Assembly (NCBI RefSeq): GCF_002742625.1
Contig: NZ_PEBF01000001.1
Location: forward strand, 2,046,001 to 2,110,000
Length of the DNA: 64,000 nucleotides
Reading direction: 5' to 3'
Source: Caulobacter sp. FWC2
GTDB taxonomy: Bacteria > Pseudomonadota > Alphaproteobacteria > Caulobacterales > Caulobacteraceae
Every line of letters starts with the position of its first letter. The stretch's first letter is position 1. The notes below the pieces were generated by a model. The model was not told where the DNA came from. It did not search any database and was given only the letters and a program-made list of their open reading frames with translations. This document shows, piece after piece, positions 24,280 to 32,990 of the stretch. The position numbers and the translations under genes were made by a program.

Positions 24280-25830
24280 TCAGTGCGCGCCCGCGGCTCG
24301 GAGGCGATCACCGAAGGCGCAGGCCGGCGGCAGCTCGACCTTCACCCCGGCGCGCGCCTTGCCTTTCAGCCAGTCGCTGAGGGCCTCGGCGACGGTGTGG
24401 TCCAAGCTGGTGAGGCCCCGTGTGTCCAGCTTCACCCGGCCGTTGTTCGGCGCGCCGTCGAGGACCTTGGCGATCTTCGGCAGCTGGATGAACGTGGCTG
24501 CGCCCTCCAGTCGGATCTCGCTCTCGTCGGGACCCAGTTCGTGCTGAGAGACGCTGAGGCGCATCTTCTTCAGGTTCGGGATCAGCTCCAGCAGCGTCAT
24601 GCCCATGCCGACCAGCACGCCGGTCAGGAGGTCCGTCGCCACAACCATCACGAAGGTCGCCGCCCAGATCATTGCCGGCAGCAGACCGTAGCGGGCGAAC
24701 AGGTGACGGACGTGCTGCAGGCTGACCAGCTTCCAGCCCGTGACGACCAGCACGCCGGCGAGGGCGGCGCTGGGCGCCATGCGAAGCAGCCAGGGCAGCA
24801 GGGCGACGAAGGCCAGGATCCAGACGCCATGCAGGATCGCCGACATGCGGGTCATGGCGCCGGCCTGGACGTTGGCCGAACTGCGCACGATCACGCCGGT
24901 CATCGGCAGGGCCCCAACGAGGCCGCACAACATGTTGCCCACGCCCTGGGCGCCCAGCTCCTTGTTGTACTTGGTGCGCTCGCCGTCATGCATGCGGTCG
25001 ACGGCGGCGGCTGACAGCAGGGTTTCCGCCGAGGCGATGAAGGCCACCGCGATGGCGGTCACCAGCAGCATCGGATCGGCCATGCGGGCGAAGTCCGCGA
25101 CGCCAGGAATGGCGATCGCCGCGGCGATCGATTCCGGCACGACGATCTTCTGGACGTCCAGACCCAGCACCGTGGCCAGCACGGTGCCGGCGACGACGCC
25201 CAGGAGCGCGCCCGGGACCAGCTTCAGCGCCTTGGGACGGAACTTCTCCCACAGAAGGATCGAGCCGATCGTCACCACGCCGACCGCCAGGGCGGCTTCG
25301 ACCTGGGTCAAGGTCGCGAATTGAACGCCGGCCAGGGCCGACGGAATAGCCGCCAGATTCTGCAGGCCGTGAGCCTTGGGCGAGTCGCCGAACAGGACAT
25401 GGAACTGGCCCGCCACGATCAGCACGCCGATGCCGGCCAGCATGCCGTGCACGACGGCGGGCGAGATGGCGCGGAACCAGTTGCCCAGCTTGGCGGCGCC
25501 GGCGATCAGCTGGATCAGACCGGCGACCACCAGGATCGGGCCCAGCATGGTCAAGCCATGCTTGGCGACGATCTCGAAGACGATGACGGCCAGGCCAGCG
25601 GCGGGGCCGCTCACCTGCAGGGGCGAGCCGGCCAGGGCGCCGACGACGACGCCGCCGATGATGCCGGTGATCAGGCCGCGCTCGGCCGGAACGCCGGAGG
25701 CGACGGCGATGCCCATGCAGAGGGGCATCGCCACCAGGAAGACAACGATCGAGGCGATGAAGTCACGCGACAGGATCGTCGAGAAACCAGGCTTCACACC
25801 CTGGGGAGAGGAGGCGACAGCTTGGGTCAT
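24280..25830 (-). CDS. SulP-family anion transporter (probable bicarbonate)
   Basis: A 516-residue SulP/SLC26-type membrane transporter with about eleven hydrophobic segments (signatures FLVAMPLCMGIAVASG, PLQVSGPAAGLAVIVF, FIASAETLLSAAAVDR). The C-terminal STAS-like region begins near residue 430 (EIRLEGAATFIQLPKI, DTRGLTSLDHTVAEALSDWL). Its start codon overlaps the stop of a beta-carbonic anhydrase by four bases. SulP-carbonic anhydrase pairs are known as bicarbonate or CO2-handling units, so bicarbonate is more likely than sulfate; no sulfate-assimilation gene is nearby. The STAS domain is a usual regulatory element of the family. Confidence 0.9.
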   Translation of the reverse strand: MTQAVASSPQGVKPGFSTILSRDFIASIVVFLVAMPLCMGIAVASGVPAERGLITGIIGGVVVGALAGSPLQVSGPAAGLAVIVFEIVAKHGLTMLGPILVVAGLIQLIAGAAKLGNWFRAISPAVVHGMLAGIGVLIVAGQFHVLFGDSPKAHGLQNLAAIPSALAGVQFATLTQVEAALAVGVVTIGSILLWEKFRPKALKLVPGALLGVVAGTVLATVLGLDVQKIVVPESIAAAIAIPGVADFARMADPMLLVTAIAVAFIASAETLLSAAAVDRMHDGERTKYNKELGAQGVGNMLCGLVGALPMTGVIVRSSANVQAGAMTRMSAILHGVWILAFVALLPWLLRMAPSAALAGVLVVTGWKLVSLQHVRHLFARYGLLPAMIWAATFVMVVATDLLTGVLVGMGMTLLELIPNLKKMRLSVSQHELGPDESEIRLEGAATFIQLPKIAKVLDGAPNNGRVKLDTRGLTSLDHTVAEALSDWLKGKARAGVKVELPPACAFGDRLRAAGAH

Positions 25831-26522
25831 TCGGCGGCGATGCCCAGGTGGTCGGCGGCGACCATGCGGCGTGAGGGACGCTGGGCGACGGGCAGCGGCG
25901 AGCCTTCGTAGACCTGCTCGAACTGGCCGGTGTCGCCGTTATAGGCCTGGATCTGGCCGGTCTCGATCTCGAAGAACCAGCCGTGCAGCGTCAGCTTGCC
26001 CTGGGCGATCGCCGAGGCCACCGACGGGTGGGTGCGCAGGTGGTTCAGCTGGACGACGACGTTTTCCAGCGACAGCGCGCGGGTCGTGCCGTGCTCGTCC
26101 AGGCCGTGATAGGCGTTGCAGACGACGCTGTGGGCGGCGTGGGCGTGGCGCAGCCAGGCGGCGACGTTGGGCATCTTTTCCAGAGCCGCCGGGTTCGAGA
26201 ACGCCTTCATCGCGCCGCAGTCCGAGTGGCCGCAGACCACGATGTCGCGAACGCCCAACGCCATGACGGCGTACTCGACCGCCGAGGAGACGCCGCCGTT
26301 GGCTTGGCTGAACGGCGGAACGATGTTGCCGGCGTTGCGGCAGACGAACAGGTCGCCGGGCGCGGCCTGGGTGATCAGTTCGGGGACGACGCGGGAGTCG
26401 GCGCACGAGATCATCAGGGCCGAGGGGCTCTGACCGTGGCTGGCGAGGCGTTCGTAGAGGGCGCTCTGAGCGGGGAAGACCTGGCCGCGAAAAAGCGCGG
26501 CGCGTTCGAGAAACTGTTCCAA
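25827..26522 (-). CDS. Beta-class carbonic anhydrase
   Basis: A 231-residue zinc enzyme converting CO2 and bicarbonate. The zinc ligands are visible: Cys in MISCADSR, with the Asp-Arg dyad, and His and Cys in CGHSDCGAMKA. The start is a TTG at 26522 with GGAGG just upstream; the ATG eleven bases earlier is out of frame. TTG initiation may hold expression low. It overlaps the SulP gene by four bases, and about 150 bases separate it from the histidine kinase gene downstream of its promoter. Role inferred: supply or removal of bicarbonate together with the transporter. Confidence 0.93.
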   Translation of the reverse strand: MEQFLERAALFRGQVFPAQSALYERLASHGQSPSALMISCADSRVVPELITQAAPGDLFVCRNAGNIVPPFSQANGGVSSAVEYAVMALGVRDIVVCGHSDCGAMKAFSNPAALEKMPNVAAWLRHAHAAHSVVCNAYHGLDEHGTTRALSLENVVVQLNHLRTHPSVASAIAQGKLTLHGWFFEIETGQIQAYNGDTGQFEQVYEGSPLPVAQRPSRRMVAADHLGIAAE

Positions 26523-26679
26523 GGGACCTCCATGAACTGATCGCCGCGACGCCCAAAAGGGGGGCGGGCGCCGCGGCGAGCGTCACGGCGAGAAGCGCCG
26601 GATGCGTCGATGAAGGTCGTTTGGGGTCTTTGCTGCGATGCAGCGGCTTTGTGACAAAGAATGTCTTGGGGCGAGCCGC

Positions 26680-28002
26680 CTAGAGCGCGGGCAGGCGGAT
26701 CTCGACGCGCAGACCGCCTTGCGGGCGGTTCCGCAGGACCAGGGTTCCGCTTTCGCGCTGTAGGATCTGCTGGACGATGGTCAGGCCCAGACCAAGGCCA
26801 GCCGTGTTGCGGGTCCGGGCGCTGTCCAGGCGATGGAACGGCTGCAGCACATGGACCATCTCGGCCTCGGGGATGCCGGGCCCGTTGTCCTCGATCGCCA
26901 GCACGGCGGTATCACCTTCACGGGTGAGGGTGAGCGCGGCGTCGCCGCCATAGTGCAGGGCGTTCTCGACGATGTTGCTGATCGCTCGCTTCACCGACAA
27001 CGGACGGGCCAGCACGGGCAGATGGTCGAGGCCGGCATAGCTTGCTGGCCGTTCCGCGTCGGCGGCGTCATTGACGAGGGTCATGGCGATGGCGGCCAGG
27101 TCCGTCCGCCGACGGGGCTCGGGATCCTCCTGACCGCCCAGATAGGCCAGCAGCGAGTCCAGCATGGAGGTCATCTCGTCGACATCGGCCTCCAGCGCTT
27201 CGCGCGCGTCGGGGTCCGTCACGAAACCGGCCCGTAGCCGCAGGCGCGCCAGGGGCGTCCTCAAATCGTGGCCGACGGCAGCCAAGGCCTCGGTGCGGGT
27301 ATTCAGCAGGCCGGCGATGCGGTCCTGCATGGCGTTGAACGCCTTGGCCACCAGCTTGAGGTCGCCGGCGCCGCTCTCGGCGATCCGGACCTGGGCGCCC
27401 TTGCCGACCTTGTCGGCGGCCTCTGCCAGCGCCCGCAATGGGCGGCTGAGATTGCGCAGCACCAGCGCCGCGGCGACGATCACGCCCAGGCCCAGGGTGA
27501 AGGCCGAGCCGACGCCGCTGAGCAGCACCGCCCAAGGCGCGACGTGGATGCGCGTGTTCAGCGCCATCCAACTGCCGTCGCGTAGCTTCAGCGCCACCTT
27601 CAGATGGGTGTCGCGCGGCACGGCGTGATCGATGTCGGCGCGCAGGCGCAGGTCACGACCGCGCAGGCCCGGCTCCGCCTCGAGGAACTCCTCGCGGAAC
27701 TCTTCTTCGGCGTCGCGCCCGCCGTCCACCAGGGTAGGCAGGACCGACCAGCTCAGCTGGGTGATCCGAGTGGACATGACGGCCGCCCGCGCGGCGCGCT
27801 CGTCCGGGGATGCGTCCTCCAGAAGCGTCTCGGCGGTGACCAGTTGTTCGGCCACGCGCCTGGTCTGGTTTTCGAGATCGGGATAGAGGCGGCTGCGCTC
27901 GAACAGCAACGAGCTGCCGATGAACTCCAGGGCCACGGCCAGCATCAGGACCAGGGTGACCTGGCCGACCAGACGCTGCGGCCATAGCCGCAAGGGCTTC
28001 AT
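26680..28002 (-). CDS. Two-component sensor histidine kinase (EnvZ-type)
   Basis: A 440-residue membrane kinase. A transmembrane segment lies at residues 12-33, a periplasmic domain of about 130 residues follows, and a second transmembrane segment lies near 158-183. Then come a HAMP linker (LSRPLRALAEAADKVGKG), the phospho-acceptor H-box AAVGHDLRTPLARLRLR, the N-box NIVENALHYGG, and the ATP-lid motifs DNGPGIP and GLGLGLTIV. It starts at ATG 28002 with GGGAGCG, 13 bases after the response regulator stop, so the pair is cotranscribed. The periplasmic domain is rich in Arg and acidic residues; the stimulus is unknown. Confidence 0.93.
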   Translation of the reverse strand: MKPLRLWPQRLVGQVTLVLMLAVALEFIGSSLLFERSRLYPDLENQTRRVAEQLVTAETLLEDASPDERAARAAVMSTRITQLSWSVLPTLVDGGRDAEEEFREEFLEAEPGLRGRDLRLRADIDHAVPRDTHLKVALKLRDGSWMALNTRIHVAPWAVLLSGVGSAFTLGLGVIVAAALVLRNLSRPLRALAEAADKVGKGAQVRIAESGAGDLKLVAKAFNAMQDRIAGLLNTRTEALAAVGHDLRTPLARLRLRAGFVTDPDAREALEADVDEMTSMLDSLLAYLGGQEDPEPRRRTDLAAIAMTLVNDAADAERPASYAGLDHLPVLARPLSVKRAISNIVENALHYGGDAALTLTREGDTAVLAIEDNGPGIPEAEMVHVLQPFHRLDSARTRNTAGLGLGLTIVQQILQRESGTLVLRNRPQGGLRVEIRLPAL

Positions 28003-28015
28003 CGACGCTCCCAGT

Positions 28016-28786
28016 TCATCGACGTTCTACCGTGGCCGTGAAGATGTAGCCGACGCCGCGCACGGTGCGCAGCAGCGGTTCGGCCTGGCCGACGACGGCC
28101 AGCTTGCGACGCAGGCGGCTGACCAGCACGTCGATGCTGCGGTCCGAGGCGTCGGAGAAGCGCGCGCGCGACATCTCCAGCAGGCGCTCGCGGCCGATCA
28201 CCCGCTGGGGCGAGCTAACGAAGGCCAGCAACAGGTCGAACTCGGCGCCCGACAGGTCGACGAAGGCCCCGTCCGGCGACAGCAGTTCGCGTCTGCCAGG
28301 ATCCAGGCTCCAGCCGGAGAAGGTCATGCGCTGGTGACCGCGCGGTTCGCTGGCCTGCGAGCCGCTCTTGGTCCGCCGCAGGATGGCGCGGATGCGGGCG
28401 ATCAGCTCCTTCTTGCTGAAGGGCTTGCCGATATAGTCGTCGGCGCCGAGTTCCAGGCCAATCAGGCGGTCGGTCTCGTCCTGGCGGGCGCTGAGCATGA
28501 CGATCGGCACGTCGCTCTCCCGGCGCACCAGGCGACAGAGATCGAAGCCGTTGCTGCCCGGAAGCATGACGTCCAGCAAGATCAGGTCGACCGTGTTGGT
28601 CTCCAGCACTCGGGCCATTTCCGCGCCGTGGCCTGCGCTGAGCGGCTGGAAGCCTTCCTCGCGCAGGAGGCGCATCAGCAGGGTGCGCAGAGCCGGATCG
28701 TCCTCGACGATGAGGATGGTGGGCGCAAGCGGCGCGGTCGCCAAGTCGCGCGGCAAGGCGGTTAGTCCGTGGCCAGAAGAATCCAT
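28016..28786 (-). CDS. OmpR-family response regulator
   Basis: A 256-residue regulator. The receiver domain begins after a 20-residue leader (TILIVEDDPALRTLLMRLL), with phospho-acceptor Asp in LILLDVMLPGSNG, the switch Ser/Lys regions in VPIVMLSARQDE and YIGKPFSKKELIARI. The C-terminal winged helix runs from about residue 155 (LSGAEFDLLLAFVSSPQRVIGRERLLE to RTVRGVGYIF). It is first in an operon with the kinase. The promoter region carries several inverted repeats (28803-28936). Confidence 0.93.
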   Translation of the reverse strand: MDSSGHGLTALPRDLATAPLAPTILIVEDDPALRTLLMRLLREEGFQPLSAGHGAEMARVLETNTVDLILLDVMLPGSNGFDLCRLVRRESDVPIVMLSARQDETDRLIGLELGADDYIGKPFSKKELIARIRAILRRTKSGSQASEPRGHQRMTFSGWSLDPGRRELLSPDGAFVDLSGAEFDLLLAFVSSPQRVIGRERLLEMSRARFSDASDRSIDVLVSRLRRKLAVVGQAEPLLRTVRGVGYIFTATVERR

Positions 28787-28802
28787 ATGCTCGGGCTAGT
28801 TA

Positions 28803-28936
28803 GGCGCCATGGCGCCGGGAACAAGGCCGGAGCCGACGATTTCTCGCCGGCTCCGCGCCAAAACTGGGGATGCCCAAGGCATCCCGCGAAACTGGGCCCT
28901 CGCGCGCATTTTGCAGGTAGGGGAGCACGCGAGGGC
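28803..28936. other. Cluster of inverted repeats upstream of the response regulator
   Basis: Within 134 bases: GGCGCCATGGCGCC, a perfect 14-base palindrome (28803-28816); a GGAGCCG/CGGCTCC stem next to it; the hairpin at 28867-28885 (listed separately); and GCCCTCGCG (28896-28904) pairing with CGCGAGGGC (28928-28936). They lie between the small exported gene and the two-component operon. They could be terminator, operator or a small structured RNA. I see no coding frame. Confidence 0.5.
28867..28885 (-). terminator. Probable rho-independent terminator of the small exported gene
   Basis: An eight-base perfect stem, GGGATGCC with GGCATCCC, and a three-base loop. On the minus strand it is followed by CAGTTTT, a short T tract, about 100 bases beyond the stop of the gene ending at 28984. 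Confidence 0.5.
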
Positions 28937-28983
28937 GGGCCGCCGCTGACGATGAAGCTACGGCGACCGTCTCTGATACCGCG

Positions 28984-29211
28984 CTAGCCGGCGCGGCAGG
29001 TGTCGAAGGGGGCGGCGCCAGGCGTGGCCGCCTCAGCGGCCTGGGCCTTCGGCGCGGGGCAGTCGACGGCCGCCTGGGCCTTGGCGGCGCGTTTCTGGAA
29101 GTTCTTCTTGGCGACTTCTTCGGTGAAGGTCAGGCCGGTGCCGGCGGGGCCCGCGAGGGCAGGGGAGGCCAGCAGGCAGGCGGAGAGGCCGAAGGATGCG
29201 AGGATTTTCAT
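28984..29211 (-). CDS. Small exported protein, unknown
   Basis: A 75-residue protein with a clear Sec signal (MKILASFGLSACLLASPALAG, cleavage after ALA). The remaining 55 residues are rich in Ala and Lys with two Cys near the C-terminus (VDCPAPKAQ and FDTCRAG) that could form a disulfide in the periplasm. I recognise no family. It lies on the same strand as, and 31 bases after, another exported hypothetical protein, so they are probably cotranscribed, and a hairpin follows it. Confidence 0.6.
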   Translation of the reverse strand: MKILASFGLSACLLASPALAGPAGTGLTFTEEVAKKNFQKRAAKAQAAVDCPAPKAQAAEAATPGAAPFDTCRAG

Positions 29212-29242
29212 AAGCGGTACAGACTCCGGGGAACTTTTAGGA

Positions 29243-29890
29243 CTAACCGCCCGCAGCGGTGTCGGCTTGCGCCTGGACGGCGGGCAGGGCGCGGCGGTAG
29301 GTGTCGACGGCCTTCAGCAGGCCCTCGATCTCGGCATGGGTGATGGCGGTCCGGTGCTCGTAGCCCTTGGCCGAGGTGAACTTGAACGCCCACGCGCCTG
29401 GCGCGGCGGCGGCGCGGCGCAGTTCGTTCTCGGCGACGCCGAACGAGACCTCCTCGCGGCAGACTTCCGGCGCTTCGAAGAGGAAGCAATGGCTGGCGTT
29501 GTCGCGGATCTTGGTCAGCGGCGCGGCGACCGGCCATTGACCCGTCTGGTGCGAGACCTCGCTGTAGCCACGGATCGAGCCCGGATAAATCAGGGTCTGG
29601 CGGACCTCGAAGCGCGTGGCGCCTGAGCGCTTGTCGACAACCGCTCGCAGGTGGTTGTCGTTGCGGGGCGACTTGAAGACGCCCTTGCCCGTCTGGAAGC
29701 CTCGCTCGGTGCTGATCACCGTCTCGATATCCAGCGGATCGTCGATGACCTGGGTGCGGGCGTGGAAGTGGTCGGCGGTCAGCGCGGTCTGCTTCGCGGG
29801 CAGGCGGACGGTCTCGGCGCTCGCGGCGCCGGCGACGGCGAATCCAGCGACAGCGGCCAGGGCCAACAGGCGGGTATGGGTCTTGCTCAT
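29243..29890 (-). CDS. Exported protein, unknown
   Basis: A 215-residue protein starting at ATG 29890 with GGGAGAACAAGG upstream (an in-frame ATG at 29989 is poor). Residues 1-25 form a Sec signal ending GAASAE. The mature part has two Cys (HCFLFEAP and EVCREEVSF) that could pair, and a mix of beta and helical segments. No catalytic motif or known family is evident. Probably periplasmic and cotranscribed with the 75-residue exported protein. Confidence 0.65.
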   Translation of the reverse strand: MSKTHTRLLALAAVAGFAVAGAASAETVRLPAKQTALTADHFHARTQVIDDPLDIETVISTERGFQTGKGVFKSPRNDNHLRAVVDKRSGATRFEVRQTLIYPGSIRGYSEVSHQTGQWPVAAPLTKIRDNASHCFLFEAPEVCREEVSFGVAENELRRAAAAPGAWAFKFTSAKGYEHRTAITHAEIEGLLKAVDTYRRALPAVQAQADTAAGG

Positions 29891-30029
29891 CCTTGTTCTC
29901 CCGAACAGGGGCCGCGCCAACGGGGGCGGCCTTTCAACGGTTCGAGAGTGGCGAGGTCGCCTTGCGGCTCTGCATCGCGATTGTGACAAAGCATGACAGG
30001 CGACGATCGCCTGCCAAAAACGCCTGAGG

Positions 30030-31196
30030 CTAACCCGGCAGGCGCACCGCGCCGGCCTCGCGCAGGGCCTTGATCGTCGGGAAACCGTCGACAGCCATCA
30101 ACAGATCCGCCTCGGCCAGGAGCGAGCGCAGGACGTGGACCGCGCCTTCCGTCCCGCCCAGGGCCAGGCCGTACGAATAGGGACGGCCAACGCCGACCGC
30201 CGTCGCGCCGATCGCCAGGGCCTTGGCGACATCGCTGCCCGAGCGGATGCCCGAGTCGAACAGCACTGGCGTGTCGCCCGCCGCCTCGACCACGCCGGGC
30301 AGCATGTCGATCGCGGCGATTCCGCCGTTAGCCTGTCGGCCGCCGTGGTTGGAGCAGTAGATGCCGTCGACGCCCTCGTCCTTAGCGCGGCGCACGTCGT
30401 CGGGATGGCAGATGCCCTTCAGCACGATCGGCAGCTTGGTCAGCGACCGCAGCCATGGCAGGTCAGCCCAGGTCAGCACCTTTCCGAAGGTCGCCGCCCA
30501 GGTCATGACCGAGGTCTGGAGGTCCGACTTCGGGTCCTTGCCGACCATGGCGCGAAAGCGCGGGTCCGAGAAATAGTTCTCCAGCACATGACCGCGCAGT
30601 TGCGGGAAATTGGAGTCGTTGAGGTCGCGGGGCCGCCAGCCGGTGACCCAGGTGTCCAGGGTCACGACGATGGCCTTGTAACCGGCCGCTTCGGCGCGGC
30701 TGACCAGGCTGGCGGCCAGTTCCGGGTCCTTGGGCGTATAGAGTTGGAACATCCCCGGCGTGTCGCCCAAGGCGGCGGCGACGTCCTCCAGCGGATCGTT
30801 GGTCAGGGTCGAGACCACCATCGGCACGCCCGTCGCGGCGGCGGCGCGGGCGGCGGCCAGGTCGCCATGGCCATCCTGGGTGCAGAGCCCCGTCACCCCG
30901 ATCGGGGCCATGAACAGGGGACTTGGCAGCTTCATGCCGAACAGGTCGATGGAGAGGTCGCGGGCGGAGCAGTCGACCATCATCCTTGGGATCAAACCCC
31001 AGTGCTTGAAGGCCGAGGCGTTGGCGTCCTGAGTGTGTTCGTCGCCGCAGCCGCCTTGGACATATTTCAGGGTCGAGGGCGACATGGCCGCCTGGGCGCG
31101 CGCCAAGAGGCCGGCGAAGTCGACGGGATATTTCGGCAGCACGCCGCGCAAGCCCTGGAAATAGATCTCGGTCTGGTAGTCGCCGTAGTGCGGCAT
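30030..31196 (-). CDS. Lactate 2-monooxygenase-like FMN enzyme
   Basis: A 388-residue FMN-dependent alpha-hydroxyacid-oxidising enzyme. GDYQTEIYFQGLRGV at the N-terminus, YVQGGCGDEHTQ, APIGVTGLCTQDGHGD, VTLDTWVTGWRPRDL, the FMN-binding Lys in IVLKGICHPDD, the catalytic His-Gly-Gly-Arg in CSNHGGRQANGG, and LFDSGIRSGSD are all present. The first two and the GWRPRDL stretch match mycobacterial lactate 2-monooxygenase (lactate plus O2 to acetate and CO2) better than lactate dehydrogenase LldD. There is no membrane segment. ATG 31196 follows GGGGGAG. It stands alone between unrelated genes. Dehydrogenase or oxidase activity cannot be excluded. Confidence 0.85.
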   Translation of the reverse strand: MPHYGDYQTEIYFQGLRGVLPKYPVDFAGLLARAQAAMSPSTLKYVQGGCGDEHTQDANASAFKHWGLIPRMMVDCSARDLSIDLFGMKLPSPLFMAPIGVTGLCTQDGHGDLAAARAAAATGVPMVVSTLTNDPLEDVAAALGDTPGMFQLYTPKDPELAASLVSRAEAAGYKAIVVTLDTWVTGWRPRDLNDSNFPQLRGHVLENYFSDPRFRAMVGKDPKSDLQTSVMTWAATFGKVLTWADLPWLRSLTKLPIVLKGICHPDDVRRAKDEGVDGIYCSNHGGRQANGGIAAIDMLPGVVEAAGDTPVLFDSGIRSGSDVAKALAIGATAVGVGRPYSYGLALGGTEGAVHVLRSLLAEADLLMAVDGFPTIKALREAGAVRLPG

Positions 31197-31283
31197 GGTT
31201 CACTCCCCCGGGGCTGCTCGACGGTCTGGGCGTCGATGCGTCGATCCGATTTGACGCGATCGCGCGGCCGGCCGCTAGTCCCC

Positions 31284-32990
31284 TCAAGTGCTTGATCGAC
31301 GCTCCAGCCACCACAGAAGGCCGAGCACGGCCAGCAGGCCGGCCGCCCAGGGCCAGGACGAACCCGGTGTCGTGCGGCTGGCGCGGGCGCCGCGCGTGGC
31401 GCTGGCCGCCACTGCATCGAGCGTCGCGGCCCGGTTGGCGGCCTGGGCCAGCGAAGGCGCGGCGTCGGCGGGGTGGACGTAGAAGGTCGCGCCGTCCGAG
31501 ACGCTGTGCCAGCCGGTCTGGCGGGGCCAGTAGGCGGCGCAAGCGGCGGGACCGGTCGCCGGATCGACGATCGGCCGGCTTTCGACGCCATCCGGGGCGA
31601 CGACACGGATCGATCCGCTGACGCCGCAGAGCGCCGCGCGTTGGCCTACCCGGGCGATGCCATCCAGGCTAACGCCCGTGCCGTCGCTGGGACGCGCCAG
31701 GGCGGAGAACAGTTCGCTCCAAAGCTCGCCATAGCGATCGGCATGGCCAGCCAGGGTCAGGCCATAGCTGTCGGCCACGATCCAGAGCGCCACGCGACCC
31801 TGGCCTCGGGGCCGCCAGGCGGCCAGCGGCGCGCTGGTCTTGTCGCGGATCATCGGCACGCCGTCGCGCTGGGCTTGCGCCAGGTCGTAGCGGCTGAGTT
31901 CCAGGTCGTTCGCACCGCCGAGCCGGAAGGCCTGGACCTCGCCGTCGCCGGCGGTCGCCATGCCGAGATTCGTCCAGTCGCGTCGGGTGGCGGCTGGGAG
32001 CGGACCGGTCGGCCGCAGCAGCAGGCCGAGGCCATCCTGCGTCGCCGCGGCCAGGGTGGCCCGAGCGGCGGTCGACAGGCTTTCCCAGCGGCGATCGTCG
32101 ACCACGACGAGATCGATCTCGGCCAGGCTCGCCCGGGTGATCGGGGTCGGCGGATCGCCCAGGACCACGCCGCCGCCTACGTCGATGTCCAGGCTCAGTG
32201 CGATGCCGGCGTCCTGGCCCCAGCGGCGCAGATACTTGGTCTCGGCGCTGGGCGCGCCGGCCAGGACCAGCACGCCCGGCTGGTGCTGAGCGCGGGTCTC
32301 GAGGGGGATCTCGATGCGCTCGACAAAGCGGCCGGCGGTGTCCCTCAGGCGCAGGTCGAACAGCGCCAGGCCGGGTGCGCGGGCGGCGGCCGACAGCTGG
32401 AAGCGGCCATTGGCGGCCACGGCGGTCTGGTCGACCACGGCGCCGGCCGGATCGAGCAGTTCGACGGTTCCGGCGCCCCCGACCTGTCCGGTGACCGTGA
32501 AGCGAGCGCCCGGGGCGACGGGCTTCGGCGGAGTCAGGTCGAGAAGGCCGCGCGGGGGCGGTGAGGCCGCGAACGTTGCGGGGCGATCCAGCGGGATCCT
32601 GTCGCGCTGCGTCAGGCCGTCGCCCTCGATCAGAAGGCGGCCAAGCTCGGGATAAAGCCGCAGGGCCGAGCCGAGGTCGGGCAGACGGACCGCGCCGGGC
32701 AGCGGGCCGGCTTCAGGCAGGGCGACGAGCACATCGCCAGACGCGGGCGCCGCAGGCTCCGCGCCCCGCGTGGCGACCACGAGGCGACCGGGCGCTGTAC
32801 CGACCGAAGGCGGGAAGAGCGTCAGATAGAGCAGCGCGCCGCCCAGGATCTGCAGAGCGATCAGCGCGGCGAAGCGCCAGACGGGAGCGCGTGCGTCGGC
32901 TGATCGCCGCCGCAGAACCGTCCGCGCGATGCTCCCTGTCGTGGCGACCGCGATCAGGATCGCCGTCCAGAGTTCGAAGCTCCCCGTCAT
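31284..32990 (-). CDS. Large membrane protein of the MoxR operon (unknown)
   Basis: A 568-residue protein, last gene of the eight-gene operon, starting at ATG 32990 in overlap with the DUF4175 stop. It has hydrophobic segments at residues 6-22 and 42-62 and a C-terminal one (WPWAAGLLAVLGLLWWLERR), with a long extracytoplasmic middle of beta-rich, Ig-like character (ARFTVTGQVGGAGTVELLDPAGA, GLALFDLRLRDTAGRFVERIEI) and a region resembling a glutamine-amidotransferase-like fold around residues 250-330. Similar membrane proteins accompany MoxR/DUF58 genes in many alphaproteobacteria; function unknown. Confidence 0.75.
   Translation of the reverse strand: MTGSFELWTAILIAVATTGSIARTVLRRRSADARAPVWRFAALIALQILGGALLYLTLFPPSVGTAPGRLVVATRGAEPAAPASGDVLVALPEAGPLPGAVRLPDLGSALRLYPELGRLLIEGDGLTQRDRIPLDRPATFAASPPPRGLLDLTPPKPVAPGARFTVTGQVGGAGTVELLDPAGAVVDQTAVAANGRFQLSAAARAPGLALFDLRLRDTAGRFVERIEIPLETRAQHQPGVLVLAGAPSAETKYLRRWGQDAGIALSLDIDVGGGVVLGDPPTPITRASLAEIDLVVVDDRRWESLSTAARATLAAATQDGLGLLLRPTGPLPAATRRDWTNLGMATAGDGEVQAFRLGGANDLELSRYDLAQAQRDGVPMIRDKTSAPLAAWRPRGQGRVALWIVADSYGLTLAGHADRYGELWSELFSALARPSDGTGVSLDGIARVGQRAALCGVSGSIRVVAPDGVESRPIVDPATGPAACAAYWPRQTGWHSVSDGATFYVHPADAAPSLAQAANRAATLDAVAASATRGARASRTTPGSSWPWAAGLLAVLGLLWWLERRSST

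Noticed and set aside
26761..26800. TGGTC-N7-GACCA within the histidine kinase as another GntR operator
   Set aside because: Spacing differs from the N4 type and it lies inside a coding region.
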